Assembly: GCF_900129935.1 (NCBI RefSeq)
Contig: NZ_FQXJ01000003.1
Coordinates: forward strand, 248,001 to 312,000
Reading direction: 5' to 3'
DNA: 64,000 nt
Source: Desulfosporosinus lacus DSM 15449
GTDB lineage: Bacteria > Bacillota > Desulfitobacteriia > Desulfitobacteriales > Desulfitobacteriaceae
Part shown: positions 8,354-16,835 of the stretch, one piece after another
How the letters are laid out: each line of letters opens with the position of its first letter
How positions within the stretch are numbered: the first letter of the stretch is position 1
Notes under the pieces: generated by a model
The model's database searches: none
Told to the model about the DNA's origin: nothing
What the model saw: the letters and a program-made list of their open reading frames with translations, nothing else
Program-made: the position numbers and the translations under genes

Positions 8354-10750
8354 ATGACCAGGCCTACACGCTGGCAAAAGATGGAGGAAACTTCGGGAAG
8401 AGTTAAAAAACTTCGGCATGAATTAATCAATACGACTCCGGAAATCTGTACGGACAGAGCAATTCTTATATCTAAAAGTTACGAGGAAACACTTAGTCAG
8501 CCTTATATTCTCAGGCGGGCATATGCCCTTGAAAAAATTTTACTTAACATGGGGATCTATATTCATGAAGGTGAGCTCATTGTCGGCAATCTTGCGGAAA
8601 AATTAAGAGGAGCTCCGGTTTATCCCGAATATGCGGTAGATTTTGTTCTTAATGAGTTGGATACCTTTAATCTGAGAGAAGCGGATAAATTTATTATCAG
8701 CGAAAAAAATAAAGAAATACTGCGCCAGATACTGCCGAAGTGGCAGGGTAATACGGTCAAGGATGCGGCTTATCAGCTATTTCCTTCTCAAGCCAAAGAA
8801 GCTTCCCAGGACCTGATTTGTATCTTAACAACTTTGAGATCCGGCGTCGGACATATGATAATTGACTATAAATATGGCATCGATAACGGACTATTAGGGA
8901 TTATCAAAGAAATAGAGACACTAATGGAAAATCTGGACATCCAAGATCCCTCTTATGCAACAAAAAAAGAATATTATTTAGCGGTAATCATCGTGTGTAA
9001 GGCAGCAATTGCTTTTGCCAATCGATTTGCTGATCTGGCCCAGAGCCTTGCTGATTCTGAGGAAGACCCTACGCGTAAAAAAGAACTGTTGACAATCGCC
9101 AAGAATTGCCAGAAGGTGCCTGCCTATCCCGCTGAAACGTTTTGGGAGGCGCTCCAGTCTTTCTGGTTCATTCACCTGATCTTGCAATTAGAGTCCAACG
9201 GCCACAGCGTTTCTCCCGGAAGGTTTGATCAATATATATACCCTTATCTCAAAGGCCCCCTGGAAAAAAAGGACGAAGATCAGGAGTTTTTCAAGGAATT
9301 AATCGATTGTCTCTGGGTTAAATTCAATGATATCAACAAAGTTCGGGATAAAGTAAATTCCATCGCATTTGGCGGCTATCCAATGTTTCAGAATTTAATC
9401 GTTGGCGGCCAAACTGCGGAAGGAGAATGCGCAGTTAATGAATTATCGTACATGTGTCTCAGCGCAACCGAAAGAGTAGGTTTGCCCCAACCTTCCCTGT
9501 CAGCCCGCTGGTATTATGGGTCTCCGGAAACCTTTTTATCGCGGTGCTGTGAAGTGGCATCGTTTGGTACGGGTATGCCGGCATTTTATAATGACGAAAT
9601 CCTTATCCCGATCATGCTGCAGCAGGGTTATACGCTTCAGGAGGCAAGAGATTATGCCGTAGTAGGTTGTGCGGAAGCAACAGTACCGGGGGTTAGCGAG
9701 ACGTGGCTGCCAGGTGGCTTCTTGAACTTAACCAAAATGATCGAGTTAACAATTTTTAACGGTCATGATCATGTGATGAACAAACAATACCAGTTTAAAA
9801 CGGGCGAAGTAGAGTGTTTGGAAACTTTCGAAGAATTCAAAGAAGCTTATTTTGAGCAACTTTCCTACTATCTAAAACAACATGTTGCCTGTACGAACAT
9901 TCTCGATTCTGTTCACGGAAGTCTGGTTCCGACGCTCTTTGAATCGGTTTTCATTCATAATTGTCTAGAAAATGGGAAGACCTCGCTTCAGGGGGGAGCA
10001 AAATATAATTTCACCAGCCCAAATGCCGTAAGTCTTGCCAATACGGCCGATTCTTTGGCAGCTATTAAAAAATTTATCTATGAAGATAAGACAATAACCT
10101 GGGCGGAACTAAAGGTAGCCTTAATGAATAACTTCAATAACGCAGAGCAGTTAAGGCAGCGTCTTCTAAACCTCGCCCCCAAATATGGCAATGACGATGC
10201 GTATGTCGATGCAATAGCGAGGGAGGTTGTAGAAAGGTTTTCGAAAGAAATCCAGAAATACTCCAATCCGCGTGGGGGAAAATACCAATTCGGTCTTTAC
10301 AGTATATCCTGTCATGTGCTCCTCGCAGACAAAGTTGGAGCAACGCCTGATGGCAGAAAACAAGAAATGCTTCTTGCCGATGGCGGGGTTTCATGCGCAC
10401 AAGGACGAGATAAAAACGGTGTGACCGCTATGTTAAAATCCGTAGCTAATTTAGACCAGTTTAAATCCTCCGGTGCCGCATTGTTAAATGTAAAATTAGC
10501 ACCATCTTTTCTTAAAGACGAAAAAGGGTTGTCAAACTTTGCCTCGATAATCAAGTCGTATTTTATGCTCAAAGGCCAGCATATTCAATTTAATGTTGTT
10601 GACGCCGCAATGTTAAGGGATGCCCAAAAGAATCCTGAGAAATACCCGCTACTGGTAGTTCGGGTTGCAGGATTCAGCGTACTGTTTAACTGTATAGACC
10701 GTATGCTCCAGGAAGATATCATTATGCGGACAGAATATCAAACTTTGTAA
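8354..10750 (+). CDS. glycyl radical enzyme of unassigned substrate
   Basis: Oxygen-sensitive radical enzyme of the PFL/dehydratase superfamily, 798 residues from the ATG that follows AAAGGGGG (an in-frame TTG lies one codon upstream). The catalytic loop reads VVGCAEATVPG with Cys439 and Glu441; Cys-x-Glu is the arrangement of the dehydratase and decarboxylase branches, not pyruvate formate-lyase, which has two adjacent Cys. The C-terminal glycyl loop is VRVAGFS with Gly773 as radical site. Its activase is the next gene. The aldolase-dehydrogenase pair upstream suggests it forms a 4-hydroxy-2-oxo acid or its precursor. The AEATVPGVSETW sequence around the active site does not match a characterised enzyme that I can name. 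Confidence 0.88.
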   Translation: MTRPTRWQKMEETSGRVKKLRHELINTTPEICTDRAILISKSYEETLSQPYILRRAYALEKILLNMGIYIHEGELIVGNLAEKLRGAPVYPEYAVDFVLNELDTFNLREADKFIISEKNKEILRQILPKWQGNTVKDAAYQLFPSQAKEASQDLICILTTLRSGVGHMIIDYKYGIDNGLLGIIKEIETLMENLDIQDPSYATKKEYYLAVIIVCKAAIAFANRFADLAQSLADSEEDPTRKKELLTIAKNCQKVPAYPAETFWEALQSFWFIHLILQLESNGHSVSPGRFDQYIYPYLKGPLEKKDEDQEFFKELIDCLWVKFNDINKVRDKVNSIAFGGYPMFQNLIVGGQTAEGECAVNELSYMCLSATERVGLPQPSLSARWYYGSPETFLSRCCEVASFGTGMPAFYNDEILIPIMLQQGYTLQEARDYAVVGCAEATVPGVSETWLPGGFLNLTKMIELTIFNGHDHVMNKQYQFKTGEVECLETFEEFKEAYFEQLSYYLKQHVACTNILDSVHGSLVPTLFESVFIHNCLENGKTSLQGGAKYNFTSPNAVSLANTADSLAAIKKFIYEDKTITWAELKVALMNNFNNAEQLRQRLLNLAPKYGNDDAYVDAIAREVVERFSKEIQKYSNPRGGKYQFGLYSISCHVLLADKVGATPDGRKQEMLLADGGVSCAQGRDKNGVTAMLKSVANLDQFKSSGAALLNVKLAPSFLKDEKGLSNFASIIKSYFMLKGQHIQFNVVDAAMLRDAQKNPEKYPLLVVRVAGFSVLFNCIDRMLQEDIIMRTEYQTL

Positions 10751-10767
10751 TCCCCTCCCCATGAAAA

Positions 10768-10784
10768 GGGGGTTTATATCCCCC
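10768..10784 (+). other. intercistronic hairpin between enzyme and activase
   Basis: GGGGG and CCCCC arms around a seven-base loop, just after the glycyl radical enzyme stop. It lacks a clear T-run, so it is more likely a processing or stability element that lowers activase expression than a full terminator. Confidence 0.35.
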
Positions 10785-10821
10785 ATTCTTTAGATATTTT
10801 TTAGAGTTGAGGAAGGTAGAA

Positions 10822-11727
10822 ATGGAAACAGGAATAGTGTACAACATCCAACGCTTCTGTAATCATGATGGACCCGGTCTAAGAACCGTCGTTTTTCTAA
10901 AAGGGTGTCCATTAAGGTGCAAATGGTGCTGTAATCCGGAATCCCAATCACAGTATCCCGAACTAATGCATAATCCAATAAATTGTTTGAAATGCGGAGA
11001 GTGTATTTCCTGTTGCTCCCAAAAATCACTGACATTAACTTCCACTGGTCTAAGCATTGATAGACAGACCTGTAATACATGCGGCATTTGTGCAACGCAG
11101 TGCTGTTGTGGGGCTTTACAGATAATTGGAAAGAATTATACGACTGACGAGATCGTTTCAATGGTTTTGAAAGACCAAGAATTCTTTACAAATTCAGGAG
11201 GTGGGGTCACATTTTCGGGGGGGGAGCCCTTACGCCAGTCTAGTTTTGTGTTGGAGATCCTTGAAAAGTTAACACGTCTTGGAGTACATACGGCGATAGA
11301 GACTGCGGGTGCCGTAGCATGGGAGCATTTCGAAAGAGTAATTCCTTTTGTAGGCGTATTTCTTTATGATCTTAAGCATATTGAAGATTCTGCTCATAGG
11401 GAAGGAACAAAAGCAGGCAACAAATTACCGCTTGAAAACTTAAAGAAACTCGCACTACGACACAAGGATATTATTGTCAGAGTACCGTTAATTCCTGATT
11501 TTAATATGGACGAAAAAAGTATCTTAAATATTGGTTTGTTTGTAAAAGAACAAGGTTTAAAAACAATACATTTATTGCCGTACCACAGGCTGGGACAAAA
11601 TAAATATAAAAATTTAGGCAAAATATTTGAACTTGAAGAAACTCTGCCTCCTTCGCAGGAACAAGTTGATACAATTTCGAAGATGCTGCAAACCAAATTG
11701 AAACTAACAGTAATTGTAGACGGATAA
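10822..11727 (+). CDS. glycyl radical enzyme activase (radical SAM)
   Basis: Makes the glycyl radical on the upstream enzyme using a 4Fe-4S cluster and S-adenosylmethionine. Cys29, Cys33 and Cys36 form the CxxxCxxC cluster site in GCPLRCKWC. Two further ferredoxin-like Cys clusters (CLKCGECISCC and CNTCGICATQC) lie between about residues 55 and 95, as in activases of the dehydratase/decarboxylase type. TFSGGEP supplies the SAM-binding Gly-Gly-Glu. The ATG at 10822 is chosen because GAGGAAGG stands directly upstream; the longer TTG-started form from 10807 would place that site inside the gene. Confidence 0.92.
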   Translation: METGIVYNIQRFCNHDGPGLRTVVFLKGCPLRCKWCCNPESQSQYPELMHNPINCLKCGECISCCSQKSLTLTSTGLSIDRQTCNTCGICATQCCCGALQIIGKNYTTDEIVSMVLKDQEFFTNSGGGVTFSGGEPLRQSSFVLEILEKLTRLGVHTAIETAGAVAWEHFERVIPFVGVFLYDLKHIEDSAHREGTKAGNKLPLENLKKLALRHKDIIVRVPLIPDFNMDEKSILNIGLFVKEQGLKTIHLLPYHRLGQNKYKNLGKIFELEETLPPSQEQVDTISKMLQTKLKLTVIVDG

Positions 11728-11845
11728 AGATTTACTTAAACCTTAAAGTTACGTCTTCTGAAGGGAGGGATTTTATTGAGGTAATTAAATCAAGCGTTTA
11801 AAAGGTACTGTTTTAAAGAAAAATCAATTAGGAGGGGAAAATGAA

Positions 11846-13201
11846 ATGTCACAAGCACAAGTTAATCTTAGGATTGCACAGAGATTTGAAAGGCTTCCAT
11901 TAACATCTTATCAAAGGCTAATTTTTGCTGCTATCGTAACATGTTGGTTATTTGATGCAATCGATTTAGGATCGCTTACTTTTGTGCTAGGATCAATCAA
12001 AGAAACTTTTAATTTAACGACTGCTCAAGCAGGATTGGTATCAAGTGCTAGTTTCTTGGGAATGGCCTTTGGTGCTTCACTTTCCGGAATGGCAGCTGAT
12101 CGATGGGGACGTAAGCTTATATTTCAGATAAGCATGATCATTTGGGGATTAGGTAGTTTATTTTGCGCCTTAGCTCAAACACCCGAGCAATTTGCTATGT
12201 TCAGAATTATGCTGGGCTTTGGTATGGGAATGGAATTCCCAATTGGGCAAGCTTTAGTTTCCGAATTTATGCCAGCCAAAAACCGCGGACGTTATATTGC
12301 AATGTTAGAAGGGTTGTGGCCAATTGGCTTTATACTTGCAGGGGTGGAAGTTTTTTTAATACTGCCTTTAGGTGGATGGCGCTGGGTTTTCATTGCTCAA
12401 GCCATTCCGGCTGTCTTTATTTTCTTATTCCGAAAAATTGTCCCTGAATCACCCCGCTGGCTGGATGATGTTGAGCGCTATGATGAAGCTGAAAGAGTCA
12501 TGAGTTTTTTTGAGGCAAAGGTTCAAAAGGCATATGGAAAAGAGCTTCCGCCAGTTCCTGATATTGAATATAATACGCGCAAAAAGGAGAAAAGATTCTC
12601 TTTTATGCAACTCTGGGCACCGGGTTATGCTAAGCGGACAATATTGGTATGGTTTATGTGGTTTAGTATATGTTTTGGTTATTATGGTCTTACAACTTGG
12701 TTAAGTGCATTACTCCAACAGGCAGGTTACTCAGTTACAAAATCTGTTTTCTATACGATTGAAATTTCTTTGGCAGGGATACCAGGGTTCTTATTTGCAG
12801 CATATATAGTAGAAAGATTTGGTCGCAAACCAGCTTTAATCTTTGAATTAATTGGCTGTGCCGGCTTCGTCTACTTATATGGATCAGCAAGCAGCTTACA
12901 GAATTTAATCATATTTGGTCTTTGTATGCAATTTTGCCTATTTGGAATGTGGTCAGCTTTATATGCCTATACGCCTGAATTGTATCCAACAAGGGCAAGG
13001 ACAACAGGAACAGGCTTTGCTTCTGGTATCGGAAGGGTTGGTTCACTCATAGGGATTTCTCTCGTCGGGGTACTTCTTCCGAAAATAGGTAACACTGGTG
13101 TATTTATTATGGGTGCTGCTTGCTTTATTTTAGTAGCAATAGCAGTAGGAATTTTTGGAGAAGAGACCAAAGGCAGGGTATTGGAAGAGATTTCTCCTTG
13201 A
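11846..13201 (+). CDS. MFS transporter, metabolite:H+ symporter type
   Basis: Twelve-helix inner-membrane carrier of 451 residues, likely importing the substrate of the glycyl radical pathway. Typical MFS signatures are present: GMAADRWGRK between helices 2 and 3 and VERFGRKPA in the second half, plus PESPRWL after helix 6. The general look (YQRLIFAAIVTCWLFDAIDLG at the N-terminus) is that of organic acid and nicotinate carriers (NiaP-like or aromatic acid:H+ symporters). AGGAGG is 10 bases before the chosen ATG; an ATG at 11841 opens only a short frame. Last gene of the cluster. Confidence 0.85.
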   Translation: MSQAQVNLRIAQRFERLPLTSYQRLIFAAIVTCWLFDAIDLGSLTFVLGSIKETFNLTTAQAGLVSSASFLGMAFGASLSGMAADRWGRKLIFQISMIIWGLGSLFCALAQTPEQFAMFRIMLGFGMGMEFPIGQALVSEFMPAKNRGRYIAMLEGLWPIGFILAGVEVFLILPLGGWRWVFIAQAIPAVFIFLFRKIVPESPRWLDDVERYDEAERVMSFFEAKVQKAYGKELPPVPDIEYNTRKKEKRFSFMQLWAPGYAKRTILVWFMWFSICFGYYGLTTWLSALLQQAGYSVTKSVFYTIEISLAGIPGFLFAAYIVERFGRKPALIFELIGCAGFVYLYGSASSLQNLIIFGLCMQFCLFGMWSALYAYTPELYPTRARTTGTGFASGIGRVGSLIGISLVGVLLPKIGNTGVFIMGAACFILVAIAVGIFGEETKGRVLEEISP

Positions 13202-13731
13202 TATTTACTAAAGGAAAAGAATATAAGGATAGATTATTAAATTCTCAAATTATTTTGTTTAATTGTATAGCTAATCATCAACAATCTTGTAAAAAAAAGA
13301 CTTTTTGTAGCCACTAATATTTAAGTGACCCCAAAAAGTAAGAAGAGAAATTTTTTAAGTATTGAGGAATGAGTTCGATATTCAATCGGGCTCATTCCTT
13401 TAATTTATATTTGCTTACTATGGAAATTTTGATAAAAATCTTCTTTAATTATATGCTGAATATTTGGGCACCAGGTCAAGTCTAATCAGAGATAAAGATA
13501 TACAAGAAAATTGCCAAGCAGAAAATCAATTTTCGAAAGATTATTGATAGTAACTAGGCTACTCCGGAGTTTCTGCGCCTTCTCCTGACGGAGAAGTCTC
13601 TTGTAAAAACGGAAACCCGGAGAACGATTTTTAAAAGAATAAGCCGCTTCTTAGGGAGTATCAGCTTCGTACGACATACTTTTTGATCGTTCAAGGTAGA
13701 ACGGGACCTGCATCAAATCCTAGCCTGCTTC
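13202..13731. other. 530-bp intergenic region with hairpin and decayed coding traces
   Basis: Holds a 9-bp perfect stem (AGGAATGAG at 13365-13373, CTCATTCCT at 13391-13399) followed by T-rich sequence, a plausible terminator for the upstream operon. The preceding TGACCCCAAAAAGT at 13326 resembles an IS3-type element end. From about 13490 to 13685 one frame is open apart from one stop (KIYKKIAKQKINFRKI, then a stop near 13555, then TPEFLRLLLTEKS), which may be a dead gene that I cannot identify. Confidence 0.4.
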
Positions 13732-14328
13732 GTGTATAACTATATGAACATATTGACTAGAACTATTAATGACAAAATATCCAAGGGTGGTCCCAAAGGT
13801 AAAAATGAATGGATTCATCCTGATATGGTTGGGCTTGATGTCTCCTCAATTAAAGATTTTAGTAAAGGCGTTCTTTCCTTTTCAAAACAAATAAACCAGA
13901 CACCAATCGGCGTTTTTTCATTTGAACTAAAGCGAAAGATAGAATTCTCCAACCTTAGGGAAAGTTATTTCCAAGCGGTCTCAAACTCACGTTGGACGAA
14001 CAAAGGATATTTAGTTTGTGCCGAAATAGATCAAAATGATATCGAACTGCTTGATGAGCTAGGACGACTTGTCAATGCATACGGCATAGGTGTAATCAAA
14101 CTGGACCTTGTAAACCCAGATGAATCGAGAGTTCTTTACGATGCCCACTATAATGAATCCATTGAATGGGGTTTTGTGAACTATCTCTTCGAGTTAAACG
14201 CGGACTATAAAATGTTCATCAAAGCATCAATTGATATCATGAAAACAGAAGCCCTATATCGTGAAAAGTTTGATAAGGTATTATCTCAGCAAGAAATTAT
14301 TACGTGTGTCAAAGGATTTATGGGATAA
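13732..14328 (+). pseudogene. HrgA/COG2958-like protein, C-terminal part only
   Basis: The 198 residues resemble the C-terminal domain of the HrgA (COG2958) family, which is associated with restriction-like functions: NEWIHPDMVGLD, IGVFSFELKRKIEFSNLRESYFQAVSNSRW and the following GYLVCAEID and YGIGVIKLD stretches. The usual N-terminal winged-helix region is missing, and the codons upstream are closed by a TGA at 13684. The GTG at 13732 and ATG at 13744 lack a good ribosome-binding site. I read it as a 5'-truncated gene. Family assignment is from memory of conserved motifs. Confidence 0.6.
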
Positions 14329-14370
14329 TTCTTAGCACTAGCAACGTCAAGAATAAAGAGGTGACTTTAA

Positions 14371-14589
14371 ATGTACATAGCCTTTCCAGCAGATGAAAAA
14401 GTCAAAGCCCGACTTGAAGCGGTTTGCAAATCACTAAATATATCGCTCGGAGAGTGGTTTGAGACGGCTTTGATCGAATCAGAGCATGACGTTTTGACTA
14501 ATTTCCTGAGCAGCGATTCCGAAGATCAATCAGAGTGGATGTGGGATGCTACCCTTTGTCGGTTTGTTCAAAGTAGTGATACTGAATAA
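14371..14589 (+). CDS. small hypothetical protein (72 aa)
   Basis: Begins with a good ribosome-binding site (AAAGAGGTGAC). The sequence AFPADEKVKARLEAVCKSLNISLGEWFETAL suggests a compact helical, possibly ribbon-helix-helix-like N-terminal half, followed by an acidic tail rich in Ser, Asp and Glu. No function can be assigned. It is the first of three closely spaced small genes. Confidence 0.6.
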   Translation: MYIAFPADEKVKARLEAVCKSLNISLGEWFETALIESEHDVLTNFLSSDSEDQSEWMWDATLCRFVQSSDTE

Positions 14590-14622
14590 GCTCGAAAGTT
14601 TGTGGTATTGGAGAGCGAAAAT

Positions 14623-14760
14623 ATGAAAAATAAACCAGCCCTAGTCCGTAAGGGAAGAACAAGAACTCTCTTCAATACTGGTACACGCCCCCATAAATCG
14701 AATAAAGACTACACCCGAAAAATCAAACATAAGGAAACGACGGCTGAAGATGGAGAGTAG
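14623..14760 (+). CDS. small basic protein (45 aa)
   Basis: Starts MKNKPALVRKGRTRTLFNTG; strongly basic, with 13 Lys or Arg. GGAGAG stands about seven bases before the ATG. The end overlaps the start of the next gene by 11 bases, indicating translational coupling. It may be a nucleic-acid-binding small protein; function unknown. Confidence 0.5.
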   Translation: MKNKPALVRKGRTRTLFNTGTRPHKSNKDYTRKIKHKETTAEDGE

Positions 14761-15088
14761 TAAATTGAACTTTTGGTCAAGAGACAGATCAATCATCGTC
14801 AGTTCTATCGTGTTATTTGCCCTCAGTGTTATCGATGGTGCATTGACACTTTGGGGGCTAGGACAAGGCGTAATTGAAGAAGTGAATCCTGTGATGCGAT
14901 GGCTAATTGAAGAAAACCCCATTGTATTTATGACCGTCAAGTTATCGCTGCCAGTTATGCTAGGTTTTGTGCTTTGGGAGATACGGGATAGATCGCGTAA
15001 GTTTGTTGCTTGCTCATTGTGGCTTGTTTTGATTGTTTATTCGGTTGTGATGATGTTTCATGCTTATTGGATATTGGTTTATGAGTAA
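14750..15088 (+). CDS. DUF5658-like membrane protein
   Basis: 112 residues with three hydrophobic segments (about 17-37, 58-76 and 86-108). The motif SVIDGALTLWGL followed by EEVNPVMRWLIE is the typical DUF5658 pattern of Asp and Asn-Pro between helices. Membrane location is likely; biochemical role unknown. Translation probably depends on the overlapping upstream gene since no separate ribosome-binding site is evident. A strong terminator follows its stop. Confidence 0.7.
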   Translation: MESSKLNFWSRDRSIIVSSIVLFALSVIDGALTLWGLGQGVIEEVNPVMRWLIEENPIVFMTVKLSLPVMLGFVLWEIRDRSRKFVACSLWLVLIVYSVVMMFHAYWILVYE

Positions 15089-15115
15089 GGCCGCCTGTTT
15101 GAGCCAGGTGGCCTT
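15087..15115 (+). terminator. terminator after DUF5658 gene
   Basis: 11-bp stem AAGGCCGCCTG / CAGGTGGCCTT (one G-T pair), 7-base loop, then a modest T-rich tail. It begins at the stop codon of the preceding gene. Confidence 0.75.
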
Positions 15116-15265
15116 GTCAATTTGTTCGTTTTTCCACCACTACCAACCCTAACAATAAACCCGTCTAAGGGGCACACCCGGCGACCTTGAAAGAATGTTG
15201 GTGGATTGGGTGTATTTGTAGAATTTCCCCTATCCCACAGTGGGAAACGTAGAGAATTACTAAGA

Positions 15266-15299
15266 TAGGCCCAGCAAAATAAAATTTCTGCTGGGCCTA
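15266..15299 (-). terminator. terminator downstream of prophage repressor
   Basis: Perfect 11-bp stem TAGGCCCAGCA / TGCTGGGCCTA around a 12-base loop, about 75 bases past the repressor stop codon on the minus strand. The symmetric A/T flanks would allow some function in both directions. Confidence 0.65.
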
Positions 15300-15374
15300 A
15301 TTTCTGCCCATTTTTAAATACGACTATTATTTCCGACAAGGGATGGCAGTGGTGTTTTATTACCTCACGCAAAG

Positions 15375-15986
15375 TTACTCCTTCAGGTTTGTTCGCTTTA
15401 TCTGTCTGTAGGTCTCGATAAAAGCCCGAACTGCTACTTGTTCATCATCGGATAAATCATCGTAATAACTATCTAATTTATGGGTTGAAAGAGTGTAACT
15501 AGATTCGGTAGGAGCCTCGTCGTCTATCACAGTGAAATCTTCCTCCGGACTGTGGCCTATGATTGGACTATCATAGGCTGGTGGTTCTTGACGTGCGAGT
15601 GCCGCATGAAGTATTCCGGGCCGCAGATTGAGAACCTTAGCTATTTGATTCATAGTATTATAGTCTCCTTCATCCGGATCGAGGCGCTCAAGATTGTTGA
15701 GAAAATCCAAAGAGACATCTGCTCTTTTTGATAGTTCTGGCAGAGTTATCCCTAATTTTTCAAGTCTATTCTCGATAATGGTGAAGAGTGCTTCACCTGT
15801 TAGACAATCAAATGAAACGTCCAACGCTTCTGATAGCTTTTCCATTGTATCAAGAGTTGGGTTTGTTACAATTCCATTTTCCATTTCACTTATAGTCGTT
15901 TTTGATATGCCTGATTTCTCAGATAAAGCTCTCAACGAAAGCTTTTTTCCCAAGCGGAATTTTTTAATATTATGTCTTAATAACAT
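15375..15986 (-). CDS. prophage repressor with two XRE helix-turn-helix domains
   Basis: Lysogeny repressor candidate, 203 residues. HTH 1 is about residues 5-58 (LGKKLSLRALSEKSGISKTTIS), HTH 2 about 66-125 (ITLPELSKRADVSLDFLNNL), then an acidic linker and a C-terminal LSDDEQVAVRAFIETYRQ segment. There is no peptidase domain, so inactivation is not by RecA-type self-cleavage. The ATG at 15986 has GGAGG eight bases upstream; an upstream TTG at 16001 would put that site inside the gene. The gene is divergent from the small Cro-like gene across a palindromic operator region. Confidence 0.85.
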   Translation of the reverse strand: MLLRHNIKKFRLGKKLSLRALSEKSGISKTTISEMENGIVTNPTLDTMEKLSEALDVSFDCLTGEALFTIIENRLEKLGITLPELSKRADVSLDFLNNLERLDPDEGDYNTMNQIAKVLNLRPGILHAALARQEPPAYDSPIIGHSPEEDFTVIDDEAPTESSYTLSTHKLDSYYDDLSDDEQVAVRAFIETYRQIKRTNLKE

Positions 15987-16014
15987 TAAGAACGCCTCCA
16001 ATTCAAAGATTCGA

Positions 16015-16041
16015 TATATCGTACGATATACTTAGTATATC
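16015..16041. promoter_or_regulatory. overlapping repressor operators
   Basis: TATATCGTACGATATA (16015-16030) is a perfect 16-base palindrome. It overlaps GATATAC-TTA-GTATATC (16025-16041), a second perfect inverted repeat. Both lie just upstream of the repressor start and face the divergent gene, the expected place for lysogeny switch operators. Confidence 0.65.
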
Positions 16042-16108
16042 ACTATGTCCGATAAAGTAAACAGAAAAAACAGGGCAAGGTGTATCAATTTACCAGTTCG
16101 ACAAAACG

Positions 16109-16139
16109 TTACAACTATTGATGAGTGTTAGATATAATG
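16109..16139 (+). promoter_or_regulatory. putative rightward early promoter
   Basis: TTACAA and TATAAT (16134-16139) are separated by about 18-19 bases, 26 bases before the start of the Cro-like gene. A reasonable sigma-A-type promoter for the early operon. Confidence 0.5.
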
Positions 16140-16165
16140 ATACAATTCTAATGGGGGTGAGAAAT

Positions 16166-16381
16166 ATGAACAAGATTAGGGAAATAGCGGATGTAAAGAA
16201 TATGAAAATTAGTGAAATTGTTAGAAAGACGAAGTTGTCAAAGTCTTTTGTATACGAAATCATTAATGAAAACAGCTATCCGACTATTCCGACTGGGCAA
16301 AAGATCGCAAGGGCACTAGGGGTAACTTTGAATGATGTGTTTCCAGCAGAACGTAAGGTAGGTGGGAACACAAGTGCCTGA
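16166..16381 (+). CDS. small XRE-family regulator (Cro-like)
   Basis: 71-residue single helix-turn-helix protein (MKISEIVRKTKLSKSFVYEI, then PTIPTGQKIARALGVTLNDVF). It occupies the position of Cro opposite the lysogeny repressor and probably binds the same operators. The ATG at 16166 follows GGGGGTGAG; in-frame upstream codons have no such site. Confidence 0.8.
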   Translation: MNKIREIADVKNMKISEIVRKTKLSKSFVYEIINENSYPTIPTGQKIARALGVTLNDVFPAERKVGGNTSA

Positions 16382-16483
16382 TCAATAACAAAAAGACCCG
16401 CAGGTGCTCCAACACCAAGCAGGTCAAATACAAAATATGACTATTTAGATTATACCACAAGAAGTATGAATTGGAGGGTAACG

Positions 16484-16835
16484 ATGAGTAATCTAATTCC
16501 TGTCGAGTATCAAAATAGAATATTGGCTACAGCCCAATTGACCGATGCGTATGCAACAGATACTGCGATTATCAGTAAAAACTTCAACCGCAACAAAGAC
16601 CATTACGGGAGCGTGGCTTCATGCGAAATCACTCAACACTGACAGAGCCTGGAAAGCCTATGAAACGCTGGTCGACGATTACTATCGAGTGATGGATGAG
16701 ATTAAGGGTGTGGCAAAAGTACAGTCCCTGACGTGGGACAAAGTGGTTTATTTAATGCTTGTTTTCAACTTCAAATTAAACGAATCGCAACGCATCACAA
16801 AATGGAGGATTCCGTTAACATGGACAAACAGTTAA
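16484..16835 (+). pseudogene. ORF6N-domain antirepressor, broken by internal deletion
   Basis: Frame one (GGAGGG site, ATG 16484) encodes the beginning of an ORF6N DNA-binding domain, NLIPVEYQNRILATAQLTDAY then NFNRNKDHY, and stops at 16642. The end of the domain is readable in another frame from about 16593 (GAWLHAKSLNTDRAWKAYETLVDDYYRVMDEIKG). The middle, normally the GKHYY and WTEKGA region, is missing. A deletion with frameshift therefore joins the halves. Phage antirepressors of this kind counter the lysogeny repressor, and this one should be inactive. Confidence 0.75.

Noticed and set aside
15079-15372. 97-codon minus-strand frame between DUF5658 and repressor genes
   Set aside because: It runs through two strong terminator hairpins and has no ribosome-binding site.
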